Of a stretch of 64,000 nucleotides of DNA, positions 45,536-54,154 are shown in pieces (the first letter of the stretch is position 1; each line of letters begins with the position of its first letter). This DNA is from Brevinematales bacterium (GTDB taxonomy: Bacteria > Spirochaetota > Brevinematia > DTOW01). Position numbers and translations under genes: made by a program. The stretch spans positions 28,127 through 92,126 of the forward strand of contig JAOAHF010000008.1 of the NCBI GenBank assembly GCA_026415355.1. Reading direction: 5' to 3'. The notes under the pieces are model-generated. The model was not told the DNA's origin. It did no database searches and saw nothing but the letters and a program-made list of their open reading frames with translations.

Positions 45536-45825
45536 TTATTCCTTTACTCATTATTTCAACGTTTTGGTTTTTAGTTATGTTTCTATACTCATACATTATA
45601 TTTAAACTTATGTCATTAAAAACCATATTCAATATACTTGTTGGACTAGTAACATTAATAATTATCATAACTTTATTCTTGAAGAAGTATAGAAAAATGA
45701 AGATACTAAATCAAAGGAAAATAGTCTATAAAAGTATTATTAAACCTATTCTAATATTCTTAATTCTATCAGTATCTACACTAATAATAATCTACATTTT
45801 CATAACTCTGGACCTAATAATATAG
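45523..45825 (+). CDS. Small membrane protein of unknown function
   Basis: A 100-residue protein with three clear hydrophobic segments (about 4-27, 32-51 and 72-96) separated by short basic loops (KKYRKMKILNQRK). It starts inside the last codons of cinA, so its translation is probably coupled. I recognise no family. No signal peptidase site is evident. Confidence 0.65.
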   Translation: MGKIIIPLLIISTFWFLVMFLYSYIIFKLMSLKTIFNILVGLVTLIIIITLFLKKYRKMKILNQRKIVYKSIIKPILIFLILSVSTLIIIYIFITLDLII

Positions 45826-45951
45826 ACCTTGTAAACTACTAATAAGAAAAAATAATCTTGCAATAAAGCTAGAATCGTTCAAAGATCTACCATTTAGAAT
45901 TTAAAGTAATTTCATAAAGACAAATTTTAAACCTTTCCAGACATAAGCACA

Positions 45952-47277
45952 TTATACACTCTGATTGTATATTTTTAATCTATACTTCTCAAGAAATAAT
46001 CCAAGTACAGCAATATGGTTCCACAAATAAAATCTCAGAATGTTTTGATTAAAAACCAACGTCAAAAGTTCGATAAAAAGTCCTGAAATCAAAGCAAACA
46101 ATATAACTCCTCCCCCAATATTGTCACTTTCAATAAGTTTTAATATCACTCTAGCACTATCATATGTTAGTTTTAGTATAAAAATGATAAATATAATAAA
46201 ACCTACGAAACCAAAGCCTGCAAGCATTTCAGCATATATACTCATACCTTCAAACTGCTTAACATCTAAGTTACTTTGGGGCATAACTCCTTGTCTAATT
46301 GCTTTATGAGGTGCAACTCCCCCTAAACTAGTCCCTATTATTGGATTTTCAAAAGCAACCTGTAATGTTTTTTTAAATTCCTCTATCCTAGGGCCAAATG
46401 ATGTTTCTTGTCTAGTTTCCATTATTTCTCGGTTCTTTTCACGAACAGTAAATGCTGATGCAGATAAAAATGTAGGCAAGTAGTTAAGTATAAAATTTAC
46501 CCCAAATACAACAAGTAGTGATGTTAAAGCTATTTTTAATAAATTATTAAAAGCAACACTTACAATGTCCCTAAACTTATTGAAATATAAAATAATGATG
46601 ATAAGTAACAAAAATGAAAAACCACTAAGTATCCATATAACGATAAACATTTTTGATGTCGATACCAACGAAACTGAAGTTATAAACCCCACAGATACAT
46701 AAAAAAGCCACTTCAATTTACTTTCATTTGATACAAAAAGACTTGCTAAAACTACTAGCACCATACTAGGTGAAATATATGTAGCAAAATAAGATGGTTC
46801 ATAAGTTAATCCATTTACTCTACCAGGTTGAGTTGCAAATATATTCACTTGTAATAAGTAGTAACCTATTTGCTGAATTATACCAAACATTGCGTGTACA
46901 AGAAAAGAAAAAACATAAAGTTTTAATACTATATCCAAATTTATCACATTTCTCAAATTTATGAAAGATATAACAAAAATCACAAATAACCAAAACCATA
47001 TAGCATACATTATACCCCTGGTTATTAGTATTGAGTTAAACACAAATATAGAATTGATAACACACACAAATACAAGCAATATAACCCAAACCGGTAGACT
47101 TAGTTTCTCTCTTTCTTTTATAAGAACAAAAAATGAAAGTAACACCAACACAGCTAACAGAATACCTACAAGTCTGACATTGAAACCTAACACTCTAAAG
47201 TTGAGTACTATATCAACTGGTGCTAAAACAAATACTGAAAAAACCATAAAGTATATAAAAAACTTAATATAACTCAT
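45952..47277 (-). CDS. O-antigen ligase/polymerase-like integral membrane protein
   Basis: A 441-residue protein with about eleven transmembrane helices and a large loop around residues 275-345 that contains GPRIEEFKKTLQVAFENPIIGTSLGG. This matches the Wzy_C/WaaL-type loop, with conserved Arg and the NPIIGTSLG pattern. Such proteins ligate or polymerise polysaccharide at the outer face of the inner membrane. The start has AAAGG upstream. No other polysaccharide gene is adjacent, so the substrate is open. Confidence 0.85.
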   Translation of the reverse strand: MSYIKFFIYFMVFSVFVLAPVDIVLNFRVLGFNVRLVGILLAVLVLLSFFVLIKEREKLSLPVWVILLVFVCVINSIFVFNSILITRGIMYAIWFWLFVIFVISFINLRNVINLDIVLKLYVFSFLVHAMFGIIQQIGYYLLQVNIFATQPGRVNGLTYEPSYFATYISPSMVLVVLASLFVSNESKLKWLFYVSVGFITSVSLVSTSKMFIVIWILSGFSFLLLIIIILYFNKFRDIVSVAFNNLLKIALTSLLVVFGVNFILNYLPTFLSASAFTVREKNREIMETRQETSFGPRIEEFKKTLQVAFENPIIGTSLGGVAPHKAIRQGVMPQSNLDVKQFEGMSIYAEMLAGFGFVGFIIFIIFILKLTYDSARVILKLIESDNIGGGVILFALISGLFIELLTLVFNQNILRFYLWNHIAVLGLFLEKYRLKIYNQSV

Positions 47278-47439
47278 AAATATTACCTTTAACTTCAGTA
47301 TTTCTAATATTATAACACTTTAAACAAAGTTTTCAAAAGTTAGATTTATCAAAATAATATAAGCACAAATCAAAAAATTCCAAATCACAATACCCCACTC
47401 ATGAGATAGAACTATTTTATTGCTGATTTAGTACTAAAT

Positions 47440-47445
47440 TATAAT
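47440..47445 (+). promoter_or_regulatory. -10 box 7 nt before a GTG start
   Basis: A perfect TATAAT ends 7 nt before the GTG at 47453, with no Shine-Dalgarno sequence; a leaderless start is likely. The -35 region is weak. Confidence 0.35.
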
Positions 47446-47452
47446 TCTTACT

Positions 47453-47755
47453 GTGGATAAAGAGAGTATCGTTAACTACATAGTTAAACTTCTATTAAAC
47501 AATGAAAAGGTTGATGAGAAAACGAAAGACAGAATAAACATTTGGAAACCTTTGATAGAATACAAAATTGATAATGTGGCAAAAGTTATAAAGAACCTAA
47601 ATGGGGAAACTAGAAACCAAGTTATGAATGTAATTATTTCAAAAGTCTGCAAAATTATAGTAGATATAGATAATGCTGTGAGAAAGAATTACGCTTATGG
47701 TGAAGACCAAATTATAAGAGCAATAGTAGAAATTCTTACAAAGGATAAGATATGA
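47453..47755 (+). CDS. Small helical protein cotranslated with the MlaE-like permease
   Basis: A 100-residue soluble, all-helical, charged protein (DKESIVNYIVKLLLNNEKVDEKTKDR at the start). It begins with GTG directly after a -10 box. Its TGA overlaps the permease ATG by 4 nt (ATGA), so it is probably made with the permease. I recognise no family. A regulatory or accessory role for the lipid transporter is only a guess from coupling. Confidence 0.6.
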   Translation: MDKESIVNYIVKLLLNNEKVDEKTKDRINIWKPLIEYKIDNVAKVIKNLNGETRNQVMNVIISKVCKIIVDIDNAVRKNYAYGEDQIIRAIVEILTKDKI

Positions 47756-48543
47756 TGGGAAGAATAGGTAGATTTGTAATAAGCAAACTCGACTATTTTT
47801 CTGGTGTCATTTCTTTAACTATCTATAGCATACTAGAATTATTTAAAAGGCATTCCAAAAACCAAAGATTATTACTTTACCAAAACACTGTAAAGCAAAT
47901 ATACTTTACCGCTATTCAAGGTTTAAAATCCGTATTTTTTGTATCTTTAATTTTAAGTCTAGCAACAATATCAATACTATTTACTCAGTTTCCTAACATA
48001 GTTCCAAAAGAAATCATTGCAGATGTATTTATCATAGTCATATACAGAGAGATTATGCCTCTTTTTATCTTAGTTATAGTAACAGCAAGGTCAGTTTCAG
48101 CAATAGCAGTCGAAATTGGTAATATGACAGTAAATAAAGAATTTGACATACTTGTTTCAATGGGAATAGATCCATTGTTTTATCTAACACTTCCCAGGAT
48201 AATTGGGATGACAATATCTCTTTTAGTGCTAGTAATATTTGCGAGCTTTATAATATTAGTTCTAGGACCAAGTATACTCATATTGTTTTACGAAGTTGAT
48301 TTTACAGAGATTACAAAATTAATTTTCAGTAAAGTAACTGTATACGATCAAATACTAGTTGTAATGAAAGTTCTTACAGCAGGTTTATTTATGCCCAGCA
48401 TATCTTCGTACTATGGTTTTAAAACACCAACCAAAAATCTTGTTCCAGTATCTTCCACAAAAAGTATTATGGCATCACTATCACTAAGCTTAATATCAAG
48501 CCTAGGATTGAGCTTACTATTCTACATATTCTTAATCAGCTAA
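47752..48543 (+). CDS. MlaE-family ABC lipid transporter permease
   Basis: A 263-residue permease with about five transmembrane helices. The MlaE/YrbE signature region is EIMPLFILVIVTARSVSAIAVEIGNMTVNKEFDILVSMGIDPLFYLTLPRIIG in consecutive parts: the ARSVSAIAVEIGNM coupling helix and the LVSMGIDP motif. MlaE permeases move phospholipids between the membranes of diderms. No MlaF ATPase or MlaD substrate-binding gene adjoins it. The second ATG (47755) is an alternative start. It overlaps the convergent phosphatase gene by 8 nt. Confidence 0.9.
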   Translation: MMGRIGRFVISKLDYFSGVISLTIYSILELFKRHSKNQRLLLYQNTVKQIYFTAIQGLKSVFFVSLILSLATISILFTQFPNIVPKEIIADVFIIVIYREIMPLFILVIVTARSVSAIAVEIGNMTVNKEFDILVSMGIDPLFYLTLPRIIGMTISLLVLVIFASFIILVLGPSILILFYEVDFTEITKLIFSKVTVYDQILVVMKVLTAGLFMPSISSYYGFKTPTKNLVPVSSTKSIMASLSLSLISSLGLSLLFYIFLIS

Positions 48544-49714
48544 TAATCTCAAAAACTATAAAAGATATATCATCGACTTGGTATTGTTCTTCAGAAAATG
48601 ATAGTATATCTTCTAGTAAATAAGACTTTATGTCTTCTATGTTATCACAAGAAAGCAATACTGCTTCTAGCCTTTTTTCACCATATTCCATATCATCAGA
48701 ATTTTTTATATCAACAACACCATCACTAAAGATAAACACTCTCCTACTACCAACAAAAACTTCATCAATAATTATGTTATCTTCACAAATATCCACAAGA
48801 CCTATAGGTACATTGGAAGCCCTTTTTTGTAGCATTTCACCTTTGTTAAATATATAAACAGGCTGATGTCCCATATTTATTACATCCATCTTTTTGGTAT
48901 CCTTGTTAACTAAACAAACAATCATAGTTATATATTTTTCATAATCAAAATACTCTATGATTATATCATTCAACTTTTTAATAGCCTTTATGATAGAGTC
49001 TCTACTGAGTTTATCATCCGAAATAATTTTGAAAAAGAAGCTAAGCATACTAGTGACTATTGCTGCTGATGTTCCTTTACCCGAAACATCAGCCAGCACT
49101 ATGAGAGATTGTGATGGAGATATATCTTTTATAAATATATAATCCCCACCTGCATTAAACGATGGTATTGAAACAAATCTATAGTCTACTACATTACTCT
49201 TATATAAGGACTTACTTATTATCATATTCTGTAATCTTCCTGTTTCTTTCGAATCTTCCTCAATTATTCTCAAAAGAACTGAATAAATGATATCAGGATT
49301 AGTTACTCCATATATTTGGCCATTTATAGTTATTACTATTCTTGCTCTATTCTTAGAAATTTTCTGTATTATAGATCTTATTGGCCTACTAGCTTCTATA
49401 ACTAAGAAATTCTTTTGAATTCTGTTTGCCAACTTAACAATAGGTTTATTTCCGTATATATGATGACCAAACCTAGTAGATATTAAGTTCAGTACATCCT
49501 TTGATTCAATAACACTAACTATTTCATCACCAGCCAACACAATAACAAACATTATCTCAGAGTCCTTCAGAAGAAGATCTAAAACATCATCTGTCAAAAC
49601 ATTAGTATCTACAACCATTGTCTTTTTAGCTGCAACACCAAGAAGATTAATTGGAAATTGCCTATTAGGTTCGTATACTCTATAAGGAACGTTTCTTTCA
49701 TTAATCTCTACCAT
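48536..49714 (-). CDS. SpoIIE/RsbU-type PP2C phosphatase with N-terminal CBS-like region
   Basis: A 392-residue cytoplasmic protein. Residues about 25-150 look like a pair of CBS units (VIVLAGDEIVSVIESKDVLNLIS and RARIVITINGQIYGVTNPDII). A PP2C/SpoIIE domain follows, with FNAGGDYIFI, ADVSGKGTSAAIV, VFIFSDGVVDIK and VDDISFIVFE. It is the second such phosphatase in the window but has no membrane segment. The CBS pair suggests nucleotide sensing. The Shine-Dalgarno sequence is GGAGG. No partner anti-sigma gene is nearby. Confidence 0.85.
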   Translation of the reverse strand: MVEINERNVPYRVYEPNRQFPINLLGVAAKKTMVVDTNVLTDDVLDLLLKDSEIMFVIVLAGDEIVSVIESKDVLNLISTRFGHHIYGNKPIVKLANRIQKNFLVIEASRPIRSIIQKISKNRARIVITINGQIYGVTNPDIIYSVLLRIIEEDSKETGRLQNMIISKSLYKSNVVDYRFVSIPSFNAGGDYIFIKDISPSQSLIVLADVSGKGTSAAIVTSMLSFFFKIISDDKLSRDSIIKAIKKLNDIIIEYFDYEKYITMIVCLVNKDTKKMDVINMGHQPVYIFNKGEMLQKRASNVPIGLVDICEDNIIIDEVFVGSRRVFIFSDGVVDIKNSDDMEYGEKRLEAVLLSCDNIEDIKSYLLEDILSFSEEQYQVDDISFIVFEIIS

Positions 49715-50038
49715 AAAAAACCTCCTTTTGTAAAATCCAGATCAAAACCACTATTCAATAAAAAGTCTAACTTGAGATGTTGAATTTCCTAACTAGGTAC
49801 TTAAAAATAAACAATACAAACTATTAATCAAAAATATAATATTTCTACACTATTGACTAACTCAGATAAATTAAGCCATAACTATCCAACGCTAATAAAG
49901 GCATAACAATTGATTCTAATTTCTTGCAATCAAAACCACAATTGTTATTAATAAGACTCAAAAAATTCTTTATAGTTACTAATAGCAACTTTGATAGAGC
50001 AACTCTGCCAAAATTCCAACTGTTAAAAACTTCGTAAA
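49715..50038. other. 324-nt gene-free region
   Basis: AT-rich spacer between two minus-strand genes. The only structure noticed is a perfect 10-nt inverted repeat (ATAACAATTG at 49903-49912, CAATTGTTAT at 49939-49948) about 90 nt after the CBS gene. No tRNA or small gene is seen. Confidence 0.5.
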
Positions 50039-50458
50039 TTATGACAAAATCTGTTCTATAATTTTAAGTACATCCTTTATGTGAACTATTCCTACTGGTC
50101 TAAGCTTATTATCTGCAACTATAAGAGTTGATATACTGTTAGATTTCATAATCCTAAGTATCTCAACTAACCCTGTATCCTTATCTATGTAAAGTATATC
50201 CCTATCCTTTTTCATAATTTCCCCCACTCTCATAGTATGTACATCGTACTGCTCCAAGAAAATAACCTTTAGAAGATCGGTTGTGGATATTATGTCTTTT
50301 ATTGACCCGTTATCATCTACAACAACTATTGAATGAACCTTTTTTCTCATTACTTTATCTATAGCAAGGAATAGACTAAAATTTTCTTTACAAACAAAGA
50401 AATCAGTTGTCATCAAATCTGTAGCTTTTATACTATCAACAGTTTTGGACACTATCAT
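50039..50458 (-). CDS. Two-CBS-domain protein
   Basis: A 139-residue protein made of two CBS units and nothing else. The first has KATDLMTTDFFVC and VHSIVVVDDNGSIKDIISTTDLLKVI. The second has VGEIMKKDRDILYIDKDTGLVEILRIM and STLIVADNKLRPVGIVHIKDVLKII. Stand-alone CBS pairs usually bind adenine nucleotides and regulate a partner protein. The start has GGAGG. The neighbouring phosphatase also has a CBS-like region, so a shared regulatory theme is possible. Confidence 0.9.
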   Translation of the reverse strand: MIVSKTVDSIKATDLMTTDFFVCKENFSLFLAIDKVMRKKVHSIVVVDDNGSIKDIISTTDLLKVIFLEQYDVHTMRVGEIMKKDRDILYIDKDTGLVEILRIMKSNSISTLIVADNKLRPVGIVHIKDVLKIIEQILS

Positions 50459-50550
50459 TTTATCCTCCGTAATAAATAGTAAAACGAGTAAGTAAAATTA
50501 AATAAAATTCAATGTAAAAACTATGAAAAAATCTAAAAATTCAGCTGAAA

Positions 50551-51363
50551 TTAAATGATTTTGATACCATCAAATAGATCTGATATTTTACCTAATACGT
50601 CTTGAGAAGACATAAACGTCTCACCTATCAAAAAAGCATTAAAACCATACTTCAAAGAATTCAAAATATCATTTCTTGATTTTATGCCACTCTCAGCAAC
50701 AATCACATCAGTTTTAATACCGAAGCTCTTAATATAACCAATAAGCTTTACATGGTTTTCAAGAGAAACTTCGAGTGTTTTTAAATTTCTACTATTTATA
50801 CCAAGCAATGGAATATAAAGCCCTTCTATCTTTTTAAAATCCTCATATTCAAAAACTTCTACAAGAACATCCATGCCTAAACTATCCGCTACTTTAATAT
50901 AATCAACTATTTGCTCCCTGGAAAGAGAAGATGATATAAGTAGTATACAATCTGCACCATGATATGCACTCTCATATATCTGGTACTCATCTAATATGAA
51001 GTCCTTCCTCAAAATAGGTTTTGTAGCAACACTTTTAGACATCATTAAATAGGATATATCACCACTAAAAAAGTTCTTTTCAGTTAAAACCGAGATACAA
51101 TCAACATACTCGCTATTTTCATATATTCTTGCCATCTCATCTGGAGATATTCCGCTCCTTATGATACCTTTTGAAGGTGATGAAAACTTTATTTCAGCAA
51201 TTAATCCAGGTTTATTGTTACTAATTTTGCGCTTTAATGTTTCCAAAAAAGACTTTTTAGGTAATTCTCTATCTTTTAATAGTAACTTTATTTCCTCTAA
51301 CGGTAGTTTAGATTTTAACTCTTCAATTTCAATCCTTTTCAGCTCTATTATTCTTTGTAACAT
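50551..51363 (-). CDS. trpC: Indole-3-glycerol phosphate synthase
   Basis: TrpC closes the indole ring in tryptophan synthesis. The 270-residue TIM barrel has LIAEIKFSSPSKGII with the catalytic Lys, VLTEKNFFSGDISYL, ILRKDFILDEYQIYES, LGINSRNLKTLEV and VAESGIKSRNDI. The Shine-Dalgarno GGAG lies at the end of def, whose stop is 2 nt upstream. No other trp gene is in the window, so the trp genes are dispersed. Confidence 0.97.
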   Translation of the reverse strand: MLQRIIELKRIEIEELKSKLPLEEIKLLLKDRELPKKSFLETLKRKISNNKPGLIAEIKFSSPSKGIIRSGISPDEMARIYENSEYVDCISVLTEKNFFSGDISYLMMSKSVATKPILRKDFILDEYQIYESAYHGADCILLISSSLSREQIVDYIKVADSLGMDVLVEVFEYEDFKKIEGLYIPLLGINSRNLKTLEVSLENHVKLIGYIKSFGIKTDVIVAESGIKSRNDILNSLKYGFNAFLIGETFMSSQDVLGKISDLFDGIKII

Positions 51364-51365
51364 AT

Positions 51366-51905
51366 CTACTTAACTCCACTTCTCAAATTTTTTATAGTGT
51401 CTAAAACATCTTTTATCCTATTCCTTGTTTCTTCTTGTACTTTTTCAATATCAAACATTTCCTCAAATCTCTCAACAAATAAAATACCATCAAGGTGATC
51501 TATTTCATGCTGTATTGCTTTAGCAAAATATCCCGAAGCATTTATTATATTTCTTCTACCTTCAAAATCTGAGTATTCAACAGATATAGAATAGTGTCTT
51601 AAAGTAGGAAGATATAAACCCGGTATAGATAAACATCCTTCTTCCTCTAAGTAATACTTTTTAGACTTATTCTTTATTATAGGATTTATTAACACAACTT
51701 TACCCTCATATCCAGCAGGCGACACATCAACTACAGCAATTCTTAAGGGGATGCCTATTTGTGGTGCTGCTAACCCTACTCCATTGCTTGCATACATGAC
51801 TTTAAACATTTCATCTACCAATTTCTTGATCTCATCGTTGAAGTCCTTAACCTCTTCTGAAGGTTTCAGAAGCAGTGGATTATCGTACTTTATTATTTCT
51901 CTCAT
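51366..51905 (-). CDS. def: Peptide deformylase
   Basis: Def removes the formyl group from nascent proteins. The 179-residue protein has all three metal-site motifs: GVGLAAPQIG, EEGCLSIPG (Cys ligand) and QHEIDHLDGILF (HExxH). The frame is open to a TTG at 51917, but that codon belongs to the Shine-Dalgarno sequence (TTGGAGG), so the ATG at 51905 is chosen. It is followed by trpC after 2 nt. A perfect TATAAT lies upstream on the minus strand (51930-51935). Confidence 0.97.
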   Translation of the reverse strand: MREIIKYDNPLLLKPSEEVKDFNDEIKKLVDEMFKVMYASNGVGLAAPQIGIPLRIAVVDVSPAGYEGKVVLINPIIKNKSKKYYLEEEGCLSIPGLYLPTLRHYSISVEYSDFEGRRNIINASGYFAKAIQHEIDHLDGILFVERFEEMFDIEKVQEETRNRIKDVLDTIKNLRSGVK

Positions 51906-52193
51906 TAGATCCTCCAAAGCTAGGATTAAATTATATAATACTTAGCTAATTTATTAAAAATACAATCAATGGTAAATTTTCTGAATAAGTAAGAGCACAT
52001 CTAAAGTTTATACATTTCTTTAAAGCTCAGTATAAATTAATTATAATAATACCTCACTCATCCTTGGAATAGAAATAAAAACACTATCGTAAAAACTGTT
52101 AACCCAATAATTCTATGAATGTAAAAAATAATAAACTCTATCACATAAAAGTTGTTTATTGAAACCAAACACATTGTTTTAAATAATATTAGT

Positions 52194-52574
52194 ATGTTTT
52201 ACGACCTATTAAAGAGTAAAAAAGCCTTCTCTTTAGTTGAAATTTTGATAGTACTAGCAATAATAGGTATACTTCTTACCATAGCAATACCCAACCTCTT
52301 CAAAGCAGAAGAAGCAACACGTAAGAGGGCAACCGAAATTGAAATGAAAGGTATAATAGCCTCTATTTACAACTACAGACTCTCAACATACTCTTTACCC
52401 AAATCTCTTAATGAACTAGTAAAAGAAGGATACCTAAAATCAACTGCTTTATACGATGAATGGAATACAGAGTATAAGTTTCAAAGTATAGGTAACAAAA
52501 TAACCATAACGAGTGCAGGTCCCGACAAAAAATTCGGAACCAAAGATGATATAGTATTAGAAGAAATATTCTAG
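52194..52574 (+). CDS. Type II secretion/type IV pilus pseudopilin (GspG-like)
   Basis: A 126-residue prepilin-like protein. After a short basic leader (MFYDLLKSKKA) comes FSLVEILIVLAIIGILLTIAIPNLF, the class III signal helix with Glu at mature position 5. The residue before the cut is Ala instead of the usual Gly. The C-terminal AGPDKKFGTKDDIV is the calcium-site motif of major pseudopilin GspG. The ATG at 52194 gives a normal short leader and is preferred over an upstream in-frame start at 52152. No secretion genes surround it. Confidence 0.85.
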   Translation: MFYDLLKSKKAFSLVEILIVLAIIGILLTIAIPNLFKAEEATRKRATEIEMKGIIASIYNYRLSTYSLPKSLNELVKEGYLKSTALYDEWNTEYKFQSIGNKITITSAGPDKKFGTKDDIVLEEIF

Positions 52575-52626
52575 AAACCTTTCAATTTGAAAGAAGTAAT
52601 TCAAGAAATTGACAATTAATCGATGT

Positions 52627-53034
52627 ATGGAAAGTCATAGGGCACTCGTAATAGTAAAACCTGATGTTGTTGAAAAAAGAAAAATTGGTGAAGTCATATC
52701 GATAATTGAAAAGCATTTTAAAATAGTCGCTATGAAGATGGTAAAGATGACAGAAAAAGATGTATATCAATTTTATAGAGAACATGTTGGTAAAGATTTC
52801 TTTGAAAAGCTTTTGTCGTTTATGACATCAGGTAAAAGTGTAGTATTAGTTATCGAAGGAGATAACGCAATACAAAGAATAAGAGAAATAATAGGTGATA
52901 CCGATCCAAAATTAGCTAAACCTGGAACTATCAGAAATATGTACGGAGAGAACTTACCTAGAAACGCAATACATGCATCAGACTCAGACACATCTGCAAA
53001 AAGAGAAATATCATTTTTCTTCGAAAACATTTAA
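52627..53034 (+). CDS. ndk: Nucleoside diphosphate kinase
   Basis: Ndk equilibrates nucleoside tri- and diphosphates. The 135-residue protein starts MESHRALVIVKPDVVEKRKIGEV, as expected for the family. It has the active-site region RNAIHASDS with the phosphorylated His. The frame is open to TTG at 52609, but family alignment supports the ATG at 52627. No clear Shine-Dalgarno sequence is seen; it may depend on the pseudopilin gene 52 nt upstream. Its TAA shares bases with the stop of the convergent gene. Confidence 0.96.
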   Translation: MESHRALVIVKPDVVEKRKIGEVISIIEKHFKIVAMKMVKMTEKDVYQFYREHVGKDFFEKLLSFMTSGKSVVLVIEGDNAIQRIREIIGDTDPKLAKPGTIRNMYGENLPRNAIHASDSDTSAKREISFFFENI

Positions 53035-53327
53035 ATCAAAACCCTGCCTTTTTTTTCCTTTTCAATTCTTTCAAGTGCTTTTTCAAGAAGAACACTACTA
53101 CCTCTAGAACCAAAAACCAAAAGCAAAACCTTTAAATCATCTTCGCTTATTATGGATTTTTTTAGCTTGTCCTTAGCCTCTTTTTCTCGCTCTTTTTGAA
53201 CTTCTGCCTTTATATTCTCTTCCTTTACCTTTTGTGATACACTATTTTTTACATTCTTCATTTTATCCAAAGCATATTTCTCATTGCTAAAACCAGACAC
53301 TCCTACCGATTTAACTTCCTCACTCAT
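53031..53327 (-). CDS. Small charged protein of unknown function
   Basis: A 98-residue, highly charged, helical protein without signal peptide. The middle (VSQKVKEENIKAEVQKEREKEAKDKLKK in consecutive parts) looks like a coiled coil, and the end (DLKVLLLVFGSRGSSVLLEKALERI) like an amphipathic hairpin. The Shine-Dalgarno sequence AAGGAGGG is very strong, which supports translation. I recognise no family. It overlaps ndk by 4 nt at the stops. Confidence 0.7.
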   Translation of the reverse strand: MSEEVKSVGVSGFSNEKYALDKMKNVKNSVSQKVKEENIKAEVQKEREKEAKDKLKKSIISEDDLKVLLLVFGSRGSSVLLEKALERIEKEKKGRVLI

Positions 53328-53374
53328 ACAACCCTCCTTGGTCCTCTTTATTGATTTTCGGAAACATCAACTCA

Positions 53375-54034
53375 TTAGTTCAACTCAAGCACATTAACTA
53401 TGTTACCATGTTTATCCCTTATAGTTTTTGGATTAAGAGGATCAGGTGTTATTTGATCATCTACTATAAAGTAATAGTAGTGACTACCCTTAGGTAGGTA
53501 AACTTTTATTCTCCACACTCCTCCAGTTTCTCTACTCATCTCAAGCTCATAAGGATTCCAATTATTAAAACTACCTGATATTAAAACCTTCTGTGCATCT
53601 ATATTTTTGTACTTAAACTCATATATATTACCACCTAAATGCTTAGGGTTTTTCTTGAACAATTCAATATCATTCTTAAGCTCAAAAACAGAGAAAAAAC
53701 TACCTATTCCATCAGGTTCTCTTAGGTTGTTAAGGGGATCATTGATAAATACATTATCAACTAAAAGTTTGTATCTATACTTACCTCTCTTAAGCTCTTT
53801 TTCGTAAACATAGTACCATATCTTGATTCTATCATCATAACTCATACTGACAGGTTTCCATCCTTCCGTTTCTAAAACTATCTTAACACTTTTTGCTTGA
53901 TTTGTATAAATAAACAATATGCTATCTCTAGTTACAACAGGTGAATAAACTATATCAGTTATACTCTGAACCTGAGCAAATATACAATAAACTTGTACAA
54001 AAAATAAAAGTAGAAAAACACTAATAGCTCTCAT
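53375..54034 (-). CDS. Secreted protein with two glycogen-binding (CBM48/AMPK-like) domains
   Basis: A 219-residue protein with a signal peptide (hydrophobic 4-20, cut near FAQVQ). Two beta-sandwich units follow. The first is at about 30-125 (VKIVLETEGWKPVSM, YRYKLLVDNVFINDP). The second is at about 132-219 (KVLISGSFNNWNPYELEM, GSHYYYFIVDDQITPDP). Both show the CBM48/E-set pattern: a strand with G-F/W-x-W, then Y-K/Y-F-VD and a DP turn. It would bind alpha-glucan outside the cytoplasm. The next gene downstream of its start is a GH13 enzyme on the same strand. Confidence 0.8.
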   Translation of the reverse strand: MRAISVFLLLFFVQVYCIFAQVQSITDIVYSPVVTRDSILFIYTNQAKSVKIVLETEGWKPVSMSYDDRIKIWYYVYEKELKRGKYRYKLLVDNVFINDPLNNLREPDGIGSFFSVFELKNDIELFKKNPKHLGGNIYEFKYKNIDAQKVLISGSFNNWNPYELEMSRETGGVWRIKVYLPKGSHYYYFIVDDQITPDPLNPKTIRDKHGNIVNVLELN

Positions 54035-54154
54035 AAAACAATTATGAATTTAAACGTTTAATAAATCCTACTTCAAAGAAATTAAATTAAGCAAACCAAA
54101 AACAATCCTTTCATAAGCTTTATAAGACTAAAAATGGACATCCGATTTTACCAG

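Noticed and set aside
49903..49948. 10-nt inverted repeat as a defined terminator
   Set aside because: Loop of 26 nt, no T-run and AT-rich arms; by rough estimate such repeats can occur by chance in this much AT-rich DNA.
52609..52614. Perfect TTGACA as -35 box of ndk
   Set aside because: It lies 12 nt before the start codon, too close for a following -10 box and transcript start.
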